A stretch of DNA of 64,000 nt from Roseovarius mucosus (GCF_002080415.1 NZ_CP020474.1:1618501-1682500); one strand, 5' to 3'; positions 43,882 through 53,490 are shown, counted from the stretch's first letter. Program-made: numbers and translations. Notes: generated from the sequence alone by a model not told the origin.

Positions 43882-44943
43882 ATGATCCATATCCTTGTAT
43901 CTGGCCTTGTGCTATTCATCTCGATCTTTCTTTCATGGGCTCTTTTCCTCACACTGCGCCAGTCGAAGGCGGAGGCGGTGATTAAGCGCGAGCTGAAATC
44001 TCTTGAATTGGCGCCGCGTCAGATCTACGCCGATGGCGTGATTGTTATAACAAATAGAATTCCGGTATTCACAGGCGGTCGCCTGAAGACGAGGGTCGGA
44101 TCTGAAACGAGCCTGGAAGCGGACCCTCTGGTGGCGCTCTTCTTGTTCGTGAACGAGTTGGGTGCCGATGCTCTTGATGGACTGACACTGGATGTGTTCC
44201 TGCGCGACCACATGAAGTCCCTGACGATCAAAAAACTGGGTCGCTTGGAGTTTTTCGTGGCAGCTGCCGAATTCGGGGACGTCGAATTCCAAAAAGCACG
44301 CCGCATCATGATCCGCAAACAGCGGGAGGCGGCCGATGCAATCCGGTCGAACTGGCGAGGGCAGGTTTCTCGGCGGGTCAAGACGATTGAGCAAGCCGCC
44401 ACAGAACGGGACAGCATGATGGATCAGAAGCAAAGATGGTCGCAAGAGCGCGTTAGCCCGGTGGCAGATGCCGCTTTGACGGATTGGCTGCGCATGCAAG
44501 GCCCTGACATGTGGCATGAGGTCTGCATCACTGTCGCGTGGACGGAAAGCGGCGCGGCCGGGCTTGTGCCGTTTGTGGAATGGCTTGTGGAACAACCCGA
44601 CCTTGACCGCGCGTCAGCGCTTTTGCTGCTGGCCAAGGCGGTTCTCGATGCGATCGATAGCGAACGCTATGAACAACATAACTGCGCGCGGAACCAAGCC
44701 TGGATGAAGATAATTCACGATAGGATTCTAGCGCAAAGCGACAGCCCCATGCGTTTTTCAATACCCCAAGCGGCAAAAGCTGATGTGGAGGCATTTTTCA
44801 GCTGTGGGACTAAGCTCGGATGGCCAGTCCCGGAGACCGATCTCGACCCGGCCGGGGTAAAAGCGCATCAAGCCGCATATACGCTTGTCAAAAATAGGCC
44901 GGTAGAGAGCTTCGCAGCATGGAAGGCGCGCGTTTTGACTTGA
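43882..44943 (+). CDS. Membrane-anchored protein of unknown function
   Basis: 353 residues. One N-terminal membrane helix (MIHILVSGLVLFISIFLSWALFLTL), then a soluble domain. A charged middle (about 130-210) is helical; the C-terminal part (WTESGAAGLVPFVEWLVEQPDLDRASALLLLAKAVLDAI...) resembles DUF4274-type modules, in which a short helical domain recognises damage or an effector; that match is weak. Start at 43882 is chosen because it begins the helix; frames from 43825 or 43867 are possible. It lies in the accessory segment, 1.2 kb beyond the toxin operon. Confidence 0.55.
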   Translation: MIHILVSGLVLFISIFLSWALFLTLRQSKAEAVIKRELKSLELAPRQIYADGVIVITNRIPVFTGGRLKTRVGSETSLEADPLVALFLFVNELGADALDGLTLDVFLRDHMKSLTIKKLGRLEFFVAAAEFGDVEFQKARRIMIRKQREAADAIRSNWRGQVSRRVKTIEQAATERDSMMDQKQRWSQERVSPVADAALTDWLRMQGPDMWHEVCITVAWTESGAAGLVPFVEWLVEQPDLDRASALLLLAKAVLDAIDSERYEQHNCARNQAWMKIIHDRILAQSDSPMRFSIPQAAKADVEAFFSCGTKLGWPVPETDLDPAGVKAHQAAYTLVKNRPVESFAAWKARVLT

Positions 44944-45386
44944 AGTGAAACAACTGTCCTGCTGCCGCATAGGTGAAGAGCGGAGTTAGTCAGAATAACG
45001 CCGGCCATTGACGCGCGATACTGTGGAAAACCTGGGTGCCAGTAGCCAGTTCAGTGGCGCTGCAATGCGACATGCTACCCGCGATGAACGGCCGCTCAGG
45101 GCCGGGCCCGTCGAACCACAGGTCGCCTTCACAAGGGGCGGAAACTGGTCATTCGCTACGTCAGACACGAACGGCAGAGAAGCGCAAAAGGTGGATTGCA
45201 GTCGTGCGCTTGAATCGCAATCTAACATTGGACGGCGGGAAGAGCGGCCCTTGACGCAGCAACAGTGAAAAGCCTTGAACCACGACCGCGATCATTTGGG
45301 ATTTGCCGGGGCGGAGTGCAGGCTAGATATGCGCCATCGGAATTCTACGCTCATGCCTGAACGGCGCTCAATCAGCGTTAGCATTT
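44944..45386. other. 443-bp gene-free spacer, right edge of accessory segment
   Basis: No supported gene. GGCCGCTCAGGGC at about 45087 recurs in nearly the same form at about 54520, both in non-coding DNA, suggesting a dispersed repeat. A small hairpin (CGTTAG/CTAACG, 45376-45392) overlaps the stop of aspA but has no T tail. Confidence 0.4.
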
Positions 45387-46679
45387 CTAACGTAGCAGCA
45401 ATTCCTTCGCCAATTCCGCTGCCCGCGCATAGCCGATCTCTGGAACCATTGCGGTCACGCGGGCCGTCGACCGGTCAAGATGGGCGCGGCAAGTTTCGGG
45501 GTTAGCTGTCAGTCCATCCACACAAAGCTGGGCCAGCGCCGTGGCACCCCGGGGAAGAAGTGTCAGCGCCGTGAGCAGGTTATAGGCGATGACCGGCTCA
45601 AAGGCATTGAGTTGCAACTGTCCGGCTTCGGCGGCCATTGTCACTGTCAGATCAGCCCCAAGCACCTGAAAGGCGATCTGATTGACCATCTCGGGGATGA
45701 CTGGGTTCACCTTGCCGGGCATGATTGAGGATCCTGGCTGCATCGCGGGCAAGCTGATCTCTCCCAGCCCACCTCGCGGGCCCGACGACAACAGCCTAAG
45801 GTCATTGGCGATCTTCGACAGCTTTGTCGCCGTGCGTTTCAAGAGCCCCGAGAAGAGAACGAAAGCGCCGGTGTCCCACGAGCTTTCGATCAGGTCCTGA
45901 GCCGGGGTCAGCGGCAGGCCCGTCAGCCGCGCCAATTCAGGAACCACCGCAGCGCGATAGGACTCCGGTGCCAACAGGCCGGTGCCTATGGCCGTGCCGC
46001 CGAGATTGACCTCTGCGAACAGCCGAGGAATTTCGTCCAGCCGCTCGACATCTTCGCGCAGCGTGTTGGCAAAGGCGTTGAATTCTTGCCCAAGGGTCAT
46101 TGGGACGGCATCCTGCAGCTGGGTGCGGCCCAGCTTTTCGATCCCCGCAAATTCGGTGCCCTTGGCCGCGAACGCCTCTGCAAGACCGGTCAGCGCAGTT
46201 TGTAGGCCGACCGTCTCGGCCATCAACGCCAGCCTGATCGCTGTCGGATAAACGTCGTTGGTGGATTGGCACAGGTTCACATGGTCATTCGGGTGCAAGA
46301 CATGATACGCGCCGCGCGGATGCCCCAGGATTTCCAAAGCCCGGTTGGCCAGAACTTCGTTCATATTCATGTTCGATGACGTCCCGGCACCTCCCTGCAG
46401 GACATCGACGGGAAAATGCGCCACATGCGTGCCCCCGATCACCTCATCGGCGGCCTGCATGATGGCGCGGGCAAGCGCCGGGTCCAGCCGCCTCTGAGAC
46501 CCGTTTACGGCTGCCGCAGCCCGCTTGACCTGTGCAAGCGCCCGGATCAGCGACGGGAAATGGCTGATGGGAATGCCGCTGGCGCGAAAGTTCTCGACTG
46601 CGCGCTGGGTTTGTGCGCCCCAGAGCGCGTGATCGGGGATATTGATACTCCCCAGCGAATCCTTGTCCTGCCGCATCAT
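45387..46679 (-). CDS. aspA: Aspartate ammonia-lyase
   Basis: Reversibly deaminates L-aspartate to fumarate and ammonia. 430 residues of the aspartase/fumarase superfamily. FPVDVLQGGAGTSSNMNMNEVLANRALE distinguishes aspartase from fumarase, which has a WQTGSGTQSNMN block instead; NDHVNLCQSTND carries substrate-contact residues; GSSIMPGKVNP is the mobile catalytic loop. The start ATGATG at 46679 overlaps the asparaginase stop as ATGA. Length is shorter than E. coli AspA (478) by lacking the C-terminal extension. It is the last gene of an importer-racemase-asparaginase operon. Confidence 0.92.
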   Translation of the reverse strand: MMRQDKDSLGSINIPDHALWGAQTQRAVENFRASGIPISHFPSLIRALAQVKRAAAAVNGSQRRLDPALARAIMQAADEVIGGTHVAHFPVDVLQGGAGTSSNMNMNEVLANRALEILGHPRGAYHVLHPNDHVNLCQSTNDVYPTAIRLALMAETVGLQTALTGLAEAFAAKGTEFAGIEKLGRTQLQDAVPMTLGQEFNAFANTLREDVERLDEIPRLFAEVNLGGTAIGTGLLAPESYRAAVVPELARLTGLPLTPAQDLIESSWDTGAFVLFSGLLKRTATKLSKIANDLRLLSSGPRGGLGEISLPAMQPGSSIMPGKVNPVIPEMVNQIAFQVLGADLTVTMAAEAGQLQLNAFEPVIAYNLLTALTLLPRGATALAQLCVDGLTANPETCRAHLDRSTARVTAMVPEIGYARAAELAKELLLR

Positions 46680-47503
46680 GCGCCTGTCGAATGGTGGAGC
46701 CAGAGCCGGACAAAGGCTGCCTCTGCAGTGTCCAGACCGCCGTTCTGTACACCAGCCCCCCAAAGGGCGGCCCCTGCCGCATAGGCACCGGGGACAAGGC
46801 CCCCGGCCTCACAGGCAGAAACGGCCCGTAAGGCACATCCACGTTGATGGGCCTCTGACAACGCCCGATAAAGCGCCGGATCGGGCGGTGCGGTTCCCGC
46901 GCCAAAAACCCGCAGCACACAGCCGTCAAGTTCGGACAAGGCAGCTGCGACCATCGCTGCCGGAATGCCCGGCGTCAGGGTCAGGATGCCAATTCGGGCC
47001 GCGCCGAACCGGCGGGCTGGAGGCAGAGACAGGGGTGCCTGCGGCACGGCGCGAAAGCTGTCGGCCCCGTGGCTGTCATGTTTCACCAAGCCCGCAGCAG
47101 GGATCAAGCGGTTGGCAAAGGCCAACCAGACGCCGGGGCCGGGTTGTGCCGACAATGCCAAATCAAGGTTCGCTTCGGCATCGCCGCCGGTGCCCAGCGG
47201 GGCCATCGCACCGCACAGGATGACCGGCGCATCCCGACCGGCCAGCGCTTGGGACAGCGCCGCGCCGGTATAGGCCATGGTGTCGGTGCCATGGGTCACG
47301 ATGACTGGATCGTCAGCGGTCTCAATCAGGTCAAGCAGGCGGTTCCAGTCTGCCGCGCCAATGGCTGCGCTGTCGACCAGCGGATCAAGGACCGTGACCC
47401 GCGCCCGTTCGCCCACAGCCGCCTCGACCAACTTCATTGCGGGGACAAGGCCTTGCGGCGACGGCACCATGCCGATCGTGCCGCCAGTGTGTATCAAACG
47501 CAT
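46676..47503 (-). CDS. Asparaginase
   Basis: Hydrolyses L-asparagine to aspartate and ammonia. 275 residues of the bacterial-type asparaginase fold: LIHTGGTIGM places the nucleophilic Thr9, and IVTHGTDTMAYTGAAL supplies the second motif (Thr73-Asp74). No signal peptide, so cytoplasmic. It is shorter than the 330-residue norm, mainly in the C-terminal domain. The ATG at 47503 overlaps the LivF stop as TGATG, and its own stop overlaps aspA. Together they convert imported asparagine to fumarate. Confidence 0.88.
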   Translation of the reverse strand: MRLIHTGGTIGMVPSPQGLVPAMKLVEAAVGERARVTVLDPLVDSAAIGAADWNRLLDLIETADDPVIVTHGTDTMAYTGAALSQALAGRDAPVILCGAMAPLGTGGDAEANLDLALSAQPGPGVWLAFANRLIPAAGLVKHDSHGADSFRAVPQAPLSLPPARRFGAARIGILTLTPGIPAAMVAAALSELDGCVLRVFGAGTAPPDPALYRALSEAHQRGCALRAVSACEAGGLVPGAYAAGAALWGAGVQNGGLDTAEAAFVRLWLHHSTGA

Positions 47504-48207
47504 CAGCCCACCCAGAATGCTTTTTGCAGGTCGCCGAATTCGGATGGCGGGCCTTCGAATTTGTTGCGGCCCAGTTCGAGGACATAGACGTAATCGGCGA
47601 TGCGCAGGGCGTGGCGGATTTCCTGATCGACCAGAAGGATGCCCAGATTGTCACGGTCGCGGAGATCGCGCAGCATTTGATAGACCTCTTCGGCATAGGT
47701 CTTGGACAGGCCCGCTGTGGGTTCGTCGACCAAAAGGACCTTTGGATTGCCCATCAGGGTGCGGCCGATCTCGATCATGCGTTGCTGCCCGCCCGAAAGC
47801 TGCCCCGACGGCTGGCGGCGCTTTTCCTTCAGCACCGGAAAGCGGCTGTATTGTTCGTCCAGCTTTTCCGCAATCCGGGCCTTGTCGCGGCGAAAGGTCC
47901 ATGCGCCCAGCAGCAGGTTTTCCTCGACCGTCATTTCGCGGAAGATGCCGGGGTGCTGCGGGATATAGGCAAGGCCAAGGTTGATCCGTTCATGCGTCGG
48001 CACGTCGATCAGCGGCTGACCATTCAGATGGATTGTGCCGCCATTGGGGCGCAGAAAGCCATAGATTGCCTTGAGCGAGGTGGATTTGCCCACACCATTC
48101 GCGCCAAGGATGGTAAAGATCTGCCCCGGTTTCACATCAAGGTTCAGCGATGACAGGATGTTGAGGTCGCGGTAATAGCCCACGTCCATATTGCGCACTT
48201 CAAGCAT
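47503..48207 (-). CDS. livF: Branched-chain-type ABC transporter ATPase
   Basis: 234 residues with Walker A LGANGVGKST, signature LSGGQQRMIEIGRTLM, Walker B KVLLVDEPTAGLS, switch His replaced by the LivF-typical DQEIRHAL region. Second ATPase of a HAAT importer. Overlaps livG by 8 bp and asparaginase by 1 bp. Confidence 0.93.
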   Translation of the reverse strand: MLEVRNMDVGYYRDLNILSSLNLDVKPGQIFTILGANGVGKSTSLKAIYGFLRPNGGTIHLNGQPLIDVPTHERINLGLAYIPQHPGIFREMTVEENLLLGAWTFRRDKARIAEKLDEQYSRFPVLKEKRRQPSGQLSGGQQRMIEIGRTLMGNPKVLLVDEPTAGLSKTYAEEVYQMLRDLRDRDNLGILLVDQEIRHALRIADYVYVLELGRNKFEGPPSEFGDLQKAFWVG

Positions 48208-48967
48208 GGGTTGCCTCCTGCGTCAGCAGGCCGGTGCCCGACATGTCTTCCTCGACCCCCAGATAGGCGTCGATCACGGCAGGATCATTCTTGACGATGG
48301 CGGGTGGCCCATCGGCGATCAGGTCGCCGAAGTTCAGCACCAGCAAGCGACGGCAGAGGGTAAAGATCGATTCCATCTGGTGCGAGATCAGGATGATCGC
48401 CTTGCCCTCGCCATTCACCCGCTCGATCCATTTGTAGATCGTGGCCATCAGGCTGGGATGCACGCCTGCAAAGGGTTCGTCCAGGATGTAGACATCCGGG
48501 TTCAGCATCAGCAGGCGTCCCAGTTCCAGCAGCTTCTGCTGCCCGCCCGATAGCGCGCGGCCATATTCGTTGCGCAGGTGGTCGATCGTCAGAAAGGCAA
48601 GGATTTCGTTGGCCTTTTCCTCCATCTCCTTGTGGTTTACCCGCGCATCCATGGCCATGGCGGGAACGTACAGATTTTCCAGCACGGTCATCCGCCGAAA
48701 GGCGCGCGTCACCTGAAAGGTACGCCCCAGCCCGGCGCGGGCGATTTCATAGGGGTGCAGCGGATCGATCCTTGTGCCGTTCAGGCGGATCGTGCCGCCG
48801 TCAGGCTTGATCGCGCCGTCCAGCACATTGGTCAGCGTCGTCTTGCCCGCACCGTTGGGGCCGATCAGGCCGACCAGTTCCGGCCCTTCGATGCGAAAGC
48901 TGACGCCTTTCAACACGCGATGGCTGCCGAATGTCTTGGTTATGTCTTTGACGTCAAGGGTGATCAT
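48200..48967 (-). CDS. livG: Branched-chain-type ABC transporter ATPase
   Basis: 255 residues: Walker A IGPNGAGKTT, signature LSGGQQKLLELGRLL, Walker B VYILDEPFAGVHP, switch LISHQMESIF. ATG 48967 overlaps the LivM stop as ATGA; the longer frame from 49114 lies in LivM and is rejected. Partner ATPase of LivF. Confidence 0.93.
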   Translation of the reverse strand: MITLDVKDITKTFGSHRVLKGVSFRIEGPELVGLIGPNGAGKTTLTNVLDGAIKPDGGTIRLNGTRIDPLHPYEIARAGLGRTFQVTRAFRRMTVLENLYVPAMAMDARVNHKEMEEKANEILAFLTIDHLRNEYGRALSGGQQKLLELGRLLMLNPDVYILDEPFAGVHPSLMATIYKWIERVNGEGKAIILISHQMESIFTLCRRLLVLNFGDLIADGPPAIVKNDPAVIDAYLGVEEDMSGTGLLTQEATHA

Positions 48968-50154
48968 TTCGCCTCCTCCGCTGCGCGCCGCTTGGCGACG
49001 GTTTCCGCGCCCACACCGCGCCTTTCGATCCACATCAACGCCCCTTGGATCACGCCATTGCGCAAGAACCGCAGGGTCAGCATCAAAAGCAGGCCAAAGA
49101 ACACCAGCCGCCATGTCGTCATGTCGATCTCAAGGCCCAGAATGGTGAAATCGGTGCGCAGGAATTCCAGCGCGAAAGAGATCAGGATCGCGCCGACGGC
49201 TGCGGCCACCACGTTCTCAAGCCCGCCGATAACCGCCATGGCGATGACCAGCGACATTTGCAAAAGGACGATGGTGTTTGGGGTGATGAGGCCAACATAA
49301 TGCCCCTGCACCGCCCCCGCCGTGGCCGCGATGGCGGCGGTCAGGACAAAGACCGCGCGTTTCCATTTGACCGTATCGACGCCAAGCGCCTCGGCCGCAT
49401 CTTCATCCTCGCGCAGCGAGCGCAGGAACAGCCCGATGCACGACCGCGCGACCCATAAAAGCAGCGCAAGCGTCCCAAGGAACAGTGCCAGCATGACGTA
49501 ATAGGCGGGCAGCTTGGCCGCGGGGCCATAGGTCGTGCCAAGGATAGTGATGCCATCGGGGAACAGCGGCGACATCGGCATGCCGGCCTGCCCACGGGTC
49601 AGCCAGATTTCCGCCGACAGGACCGCACGCAGGATTTCAGACAGCCCCACGGTGAACAGCGCCAGATAGGCCGCCCGCAGGCGCAGCACCAACGTGCCGA
49701 TCAACCAACCCGCCCCACCACCGACGATGGCCCCAAAGGCGATTTGCAGGATCAGGGGAAAGCGGCTGACGGTTGCGCCCTCGGGCCATGTCGCGCGGGC
49801 GGCGGTCAGGCAGGCCGCAGCATCGCCGGTGCCCGATGGGGGTAGAAAAACGATGTTGGTGCCCAGAAAGCCGAATTCCGTGCAGGTGCCCGTCGGCAGA
49901 GACGTCAGAAAGACGTAGTTGTCCAGAATGCCCGCGCCGTAAGCCCCCAGTGCCATGAAGGCGAGATGGGCAAAGGAAAACTGGCCGCCATAGCCCGCCA
50001 GCAAGGCCCAACTAGACGCAAGGACGGCGTAGTAAAAGGCCGTGATCCACAGATGCATCACGAAGTCATAATTGCCTGCGGAATAGACCAGCGGGAACAG
50101 CACCAGAAGGGCCGCCGCGACATATCCGGCAATTTTGGGGGCATGGGAAATCAT
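48964..50154 (-). CDS. livM: Branched-chain-type ABC transporter permease
   Basis: 396 residues, about ten membrane helices. The GYGGQFSFAHLAFMALGAYGAGIL motif near residue 55 and the LRSLREDEDAAEALGVDTVKWKRAVFVLTAAIAATAGAVQGHYVG coupling loop are LivM hallmarks. A periplasmic insertion with two Cys (CTEFG, AACLTAAR) lies at about 85-120. C-terminal tail charged. Start overlaps LivH stop by ATGA. Confidence 0.92.
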   Translation of the reverse strand: MISHAPKIAGYVAAALLVLFPLVYSAGNYDFVMHLWITAFYYAVLASSWALLAGYGGQFSFAHLAFMALGAYGAGILDNYVFLTSLPTGTCTEFGFLGTNIVFLPPSGTGDAAACLTAARATWPEGATVSRFPLILQIAFGAIVGGGAGWLIGTLVLRLRAAYLALFTVGLSEILRAVLSAEIWLTRGQAGMPMSPLFPDGITILGTTYGPAAKLPAYYVMLALFLGTLALLLWVARSCIGLFLRSLREDEDAAEALGVDTVKWKRAVFVLTAAIAATAGAVQGHYVGLITPNTIVLLQMSLVIAMAVIGGLENVVAAAVGAILISFALEFLRTDFTILGLEIDMTTWRLVFFGLLLMLTLRFLRNGVIQGALMWIERRGVGAETVAKRRAAEEAK

Positions 50155-51389
50155 GCTTTCCTCCCGAAAAGACCCTGCGGGCGCAAAAGAAGGACAAGGG
50201 TCAGGATGATCATGCCATAGGCTGGCAGATAGGCCGCGGCCCGGGTCGGGTCAGGCACGCAGCCCGCGCCTGCCGCCTCGACCAGACCAAGGATCAACCC
50301 GCCGATAAAGGCTCCGGGCAAAGATCCAAGACCGCCCAGCACGATGATGACAAAGGCGCGCAACGCCGGGATGGCACCCGTTTGGGGCAGCCAGGAAAAG
50401 GCCTGCACCAGCACCGCACCCGCCAGCCCCGCCAGCATGCAACCCAACCCGAAGGCCAGCATGTTCATGCGCCCCGGATTGATGCCCGCGACCGCCGCCG
50501 CTTGCCTGTCCTGCGCGGTTGCCCGCAAGGCGCGGCCCGTCCAAGTGTTGTACAAGAACCAGATCAGCGCCAGCAGCATCACGACCGACAGGATCGCCGC
50601 CGTCAGGCGCGGAGTGGAAATCGAGATGGTGTCGAACAGCTCGATGTTGGAGCGGGTGGTTTCGATAATCGGCGCGCCTGCGGGCCATTCGCTGCGCGGC
50701 AGTTCGAAAAAGGGCGAGGCCTTGACAGGGTTTGCACCCGAAAGCCCCTGCACCAGATACTGCAGGAAAAAGGCCAGACCGAATGTGACTAGGATCGCGT
50801 ATTCATTCGGGCGCTCGACCTTTCCTGCATAGATCGGCGTGAAAAAGGCCCGCTCGAACGCCGCACCGATGCCAAAGGTGACCGCACAGGCCGCAATCAC
50901 GGCGGCAATAGGTCCAAGGCCGGGTGCCCAGACTTCGGTCATGTAGTAGACCACCATGCCGCCGATCATGTAGAATTCGCCATGCGAAAAGCTGACGATG
51001 CCGATGATCGAAAAGATCAGCGCCAGACCCAGCGCCATCAGCCCATAGATCGTGCCCATGATCAGCCCGTTCACCAATTGCGAGGTGACAAAGGCCCCCG
51101 AGGTGAAACAGACATTATCGGGGTCAGCCGCCCGAAAGGCGAACAGAAACACCGCTACCACTGCGATCCATGGCAGAGCCTGCCACGCGCGGGTTAGTGT
51201 CGGGGTCCGCAGGTAAAGCGGGACAAGGCCGAAAGGCCCCGTCGCCGCCCCGACCGCCACGCCGACCGTGCGGGCGGCGGTCACATCCAGATCGCGGGCC
51301 AGATAGGCGCGGTGGATGACCGCCCCGCCGATTGCGCCCCAAAGGACCATCCAGAGAATGGCCAAGGAAAAGAACCCCGGATGGTCCAT
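50151..51389 (-). CDS. livH: Branched-chain-type ABC transporter permease
   Basis: 412 residues, longer than E. coli LivH (308) because of an extra N-terminal part of about 110 residues with three membrane helices (FSLAILWMVLWGAIGGAVIHRAYL and WIAVVAVFLFAFRA). LivH core begins at LVNGLIMGTIYGLMALGLALIFSIIGIVSFSHGEFYMIGG; the coupling region is GRALRATAQDRQAAAVAGINPGRMNMLAFGLGCMLAGLAGAV. AGAGGGG 7-8 bp before ATG 51389 supports this start. 13 bp after the binding-protein gene. Confidence 0.9.
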   Translation of the reverse strand: MDHPGFFSLAILWMVLWGAIGGAVIHRAYLARDLDVTAARTVGVAVGAATGPFGLVPLYLRTPTLTRAWQALPWIAVVAVFLFAFRAADPDNVCFTSGAFVTSQLVNGLIMGTIYGLMALGLALIFSIIGIVSFSHGEFYMIGGMVVYYMTEVWAPGLGPIAAVIAACAVTFGIGAAFERAFFTPIYAGKVERPNEYAILVTFGLAFFLQYLVQGLSGANPVKASPFFELPRSEWPAGAPIIETTRSNIELFDTISISTPRLTAAILSVVMLLALIWFLYNTWTGRALRATAQDRQAAAVAGINPGRMNMLAFGLGCMLAGLAGAVLVQAFSWLPQTGAIPALRAFVIIVLGGLGSLPGAFIGGLILGLVEAAGAGCVPDPTRAAAYLPAYGMIILTLVLLLRPQGLFGRKA

Positions 51390-51402
51390 CTGCTCGCCCC
51401 TC

Positions 51403-52641
51403 TTACTGCTGCACAGAGGCAGGCCAGATCGGCTCGCCCGTCTTGTAGACTGGTGGGAAGACATTGGGCGCATCGGCGGCCAGTTGTCCCGGTGCTTGGT
51501 ATTGAACCATGGTCACAGCCGGGTTCGGGAACTGATGCCAGAAATAGTCTGGAACTCCGGCAGTGGCGGGCGGGTTGGCCGAGTTGTAGGGGAAGGTAAT
51601 CTCGCCCAGAACGCCCTGATAGGTTATGTTCTCTAGCGCGGTGACGATGGCGTCGCCCTCTGTGGACCCGGCAATCTTCATGGCCTCTGCAAGGATCATG
51701 ATCGAGTCATACGCCTCCATCGCGTAGGACTCGGCTGCCGATTTGCCGGTCTTGGCGGTGTAGGCCGCGACAAAGGCATTGGTCTTGTCATTGTACAGTG
51801 CGCGCGGCAGACCAACGGCATTGACAAAGCACAGGTTGCCATCAGGCACGTTCTGCCAGAAGGCCCCGGATTCCAGCGCCGCCTGATCGCAGGTGGTGGG
51901 CAGATCCTGCGGGCCAATCCCGGCCTCGGCGGATTGTTGGGTAAAGTTGTAGCTTGCCTCGCCCGTCAAGAGCTGGATGATCATATCCGGGTCTTCGGCC
52001 TTGATTCGCTCGATGATCCCAGAAAAATCCTGCGTCCCGATATCGACGGTATAGACCGACGAGGCGATGCCCGCCTTGTCCAGCCCCGCTTTGGTCTGTT
52101 CCGACGCGGGCAGGCCGTAGTCGGTGTTTTCGGCCACCATCACCACTTTTTTCACCCCAGGCACCGTGGCGGCAAAGCTCGAGAAGATTGCGGCGACTTC
52201 GGATGACAAGGGCGCAATGCGGAAGATGTGTTTCAGTCCGGCGCCGGTGATCCCGTCGTTCCAAGTCTCGGCATAGACCACGGGAATGCCCGCAGCATCG
52301 GCCACTTCCATATTTGCAAGCCCGACAGACGAATGATAGCCGCCGCCCACGGCGACAACCTGATCTTGGGCAATCAGGCGTTCCATCACGGCGCGACCAC
52401 GTTCGGGCAACCCTTCGTCATCGGCCACGACAACCTGCACCTCACACCCCAGCACGCCCCCGGCTGCATTGATGTCGGCTTCGGCGATAGCCATGGCATC
52501 CCGCATCGCCTCGCCGCCAGTGACAGCACCAGGTGCCGACAAAGGAGCGGTGGCACCGATCTTGATTGGGCAGGCGGCCTGGGCGCTTGCGGCGCCCGCT
52601 GCAAGCGCAAGAGCGCTTGCCGTCAGAAGCAGTTTCTTCAT
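51403..52641 (-). CDS. Periplasmic amino-acid/amide substrate-binding protein
   Basis: 412 residues, type I periplasmic binding fold (LivJ class). Signal peptide MKKLLLTASALALAAGAASA. IKIGATAPLSAPGAVTGGEAMRDAMAIAEADINAAGGVLGCEVQVVVADDEG is the canonical first lobe; AVGGGYHSSVGLANMEVADAAGIPVV follows. AGGAG 8 bp before ATG 52641. Ligand is not readable from sequence, but the flanking racemase, asparaginase and aspartase suggest an asparagine/aspartate-like compound, not branched-chain amino acids. Confidence 0.92.
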   Translation of the reverse strand: MKKLLLTASALALAAGAASAQAACPIKIGATAPLSAPGAVTGGEAMRDAMAIAEADINAAGGVLGCEVQVVVADDEGLPERGRAVMERLIAQDQVVAVGGGYHSSVGLANMEVADAAGIPVVYAETWNDGITGAGLKHIFRIAPLSSEVAAIFSSFAATVPGVKKVVMVAENTDYGLPASEQTKAGLDKAGIASSVYTVDIGTQDFSGIIERIKAEDPDMIIQLLTGEASYNFTQQSAEAGIGPQDLPTTCDQAALESGAFWQNVPDGNLCFVNAVGLPRALYNDKTNAFVAAYTAKTGKSAAESYAMEAYDSIMILAEAMKIAGSTEGDAIVTALENITYQGVLGEITFPYNSANPPATAGVPDYFWHQFPNPAVTMVQYQAPGQLAADAPNVFPPVYKTGEPIWPASVQQ

Positions 52642-52664
52642 ACGTCGTTCTCCTGTTGAGCGGG

Positions 52665-53402
52665 TTAAATGACAGCGCAGTCCCTTCCCGCAAGGGAGCG
52701 CGCAACAAGCGCGTCAGCGACCAGATCGGTCACATCGACGAGCGTTTTCGAAGTTGAAACATCGGCGATCAGCGGCAGTTCGGTGCAGGCCAAAAGCAGG
52801 GTCTCGGCCTGCATCGCCTCAACAATCCGGGCAAAGCGCGGCCGCAGATCCGGATCGGCCGAGCCAAGCCGCTTCACGTCATGGATCAGATCCTGCAATA
52901 CGGCGCGGTCGGCGGGGGTTTCGATTTCGACCAGCCCGGCAAGGTCTCGATAGGCCGACCATGCGCCCATTTCGGTCACAGGTGCCGCGCCCAAAAGGCC
53001 AATGCGACGAAGTCCAGAACTGGCAACCCAATCGGCGACCACGCCGGGGAAGCTGACGAATTCCGCCGGCAACTCAAGGCTGGCAATACGGGGGGCAAAC
53101 CAGTTCAACGTGTTACAGGCGATTGCCCATGCGTCCGACTGCCCCGCGATGCGGGTGGCTGTGCTTTGCATCGCGTCCCAAACCGTGCCTTCATTGGCCG
53201 CAAGGTCCATCGACAGTCCAAGCTGTGGTTCGGACAACACAACCACGCGCGGCGCATCCAGATCGCCCCGGAAAGCAGGCCCCAGAGCGGCAGCGTTGCG
53301 ACGCAGGATCTTGGCCCAAAGGTCAATTCCTGCTTCGGGGCCCGAGCCCGCGACAATCCCAATTGTGGCGCGACACGCCGCGACGCGGGCAGTTCTGTCC
53401 AT
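52665..53402 (-). CDS. Aspartate/glutamate racemase family protein
   Basis: 245 residues. Two catalytic cysteines: Cys96 in AIACNTLNW and Cys206 in LLLACTELPL, the cofactor-independent two-base pair. IGIVAGSGPEAGIDLWAKIL is the YgeA/Asp-Glu racemase N terminus. It probably interconverts D- and L-aspartate (or a related acid) so imported D-isomer can enter aspA. First gene of the operon, 23 bp upstream of the binding-protein gene. Divergent from an HTH regulator. Confidence 0.87.
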   Translation of the reverse strand: MDRTARVAACRATIGIVAGSGPEAGIDLWAKILRRNAAALGPAFRGDLDAPRVVVLSEPQLGLSMDLAANEGTVWDAMQSTATRIAGQSDAWAIACNTLNWFAPRIASLELPAEFVSFPGVVADWVASSGLRRIGLLGAAPVTEMGAWSAYRDLAGLVEIETPADRAVLQDLIHDVKRLGSADPDLRPRFARIVEAMQAETLLLACTELPLIADVSTSKTLVDVTDLVADALVARSLAGRDCAVI

Positions 53403-53490
53403 GAATCACATCCCCGAGGGTTGGGGTCTGATGCCCCTTGATGCACAGACTGGGGTCAGGCCATGCCGCTTGACAATTTCGCAAATCGTT

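Noticed and set aside
45376..45392. Terminator after aspA
   Set aside because: Six-base stem, overlaps the stop codon, and no T run follows.
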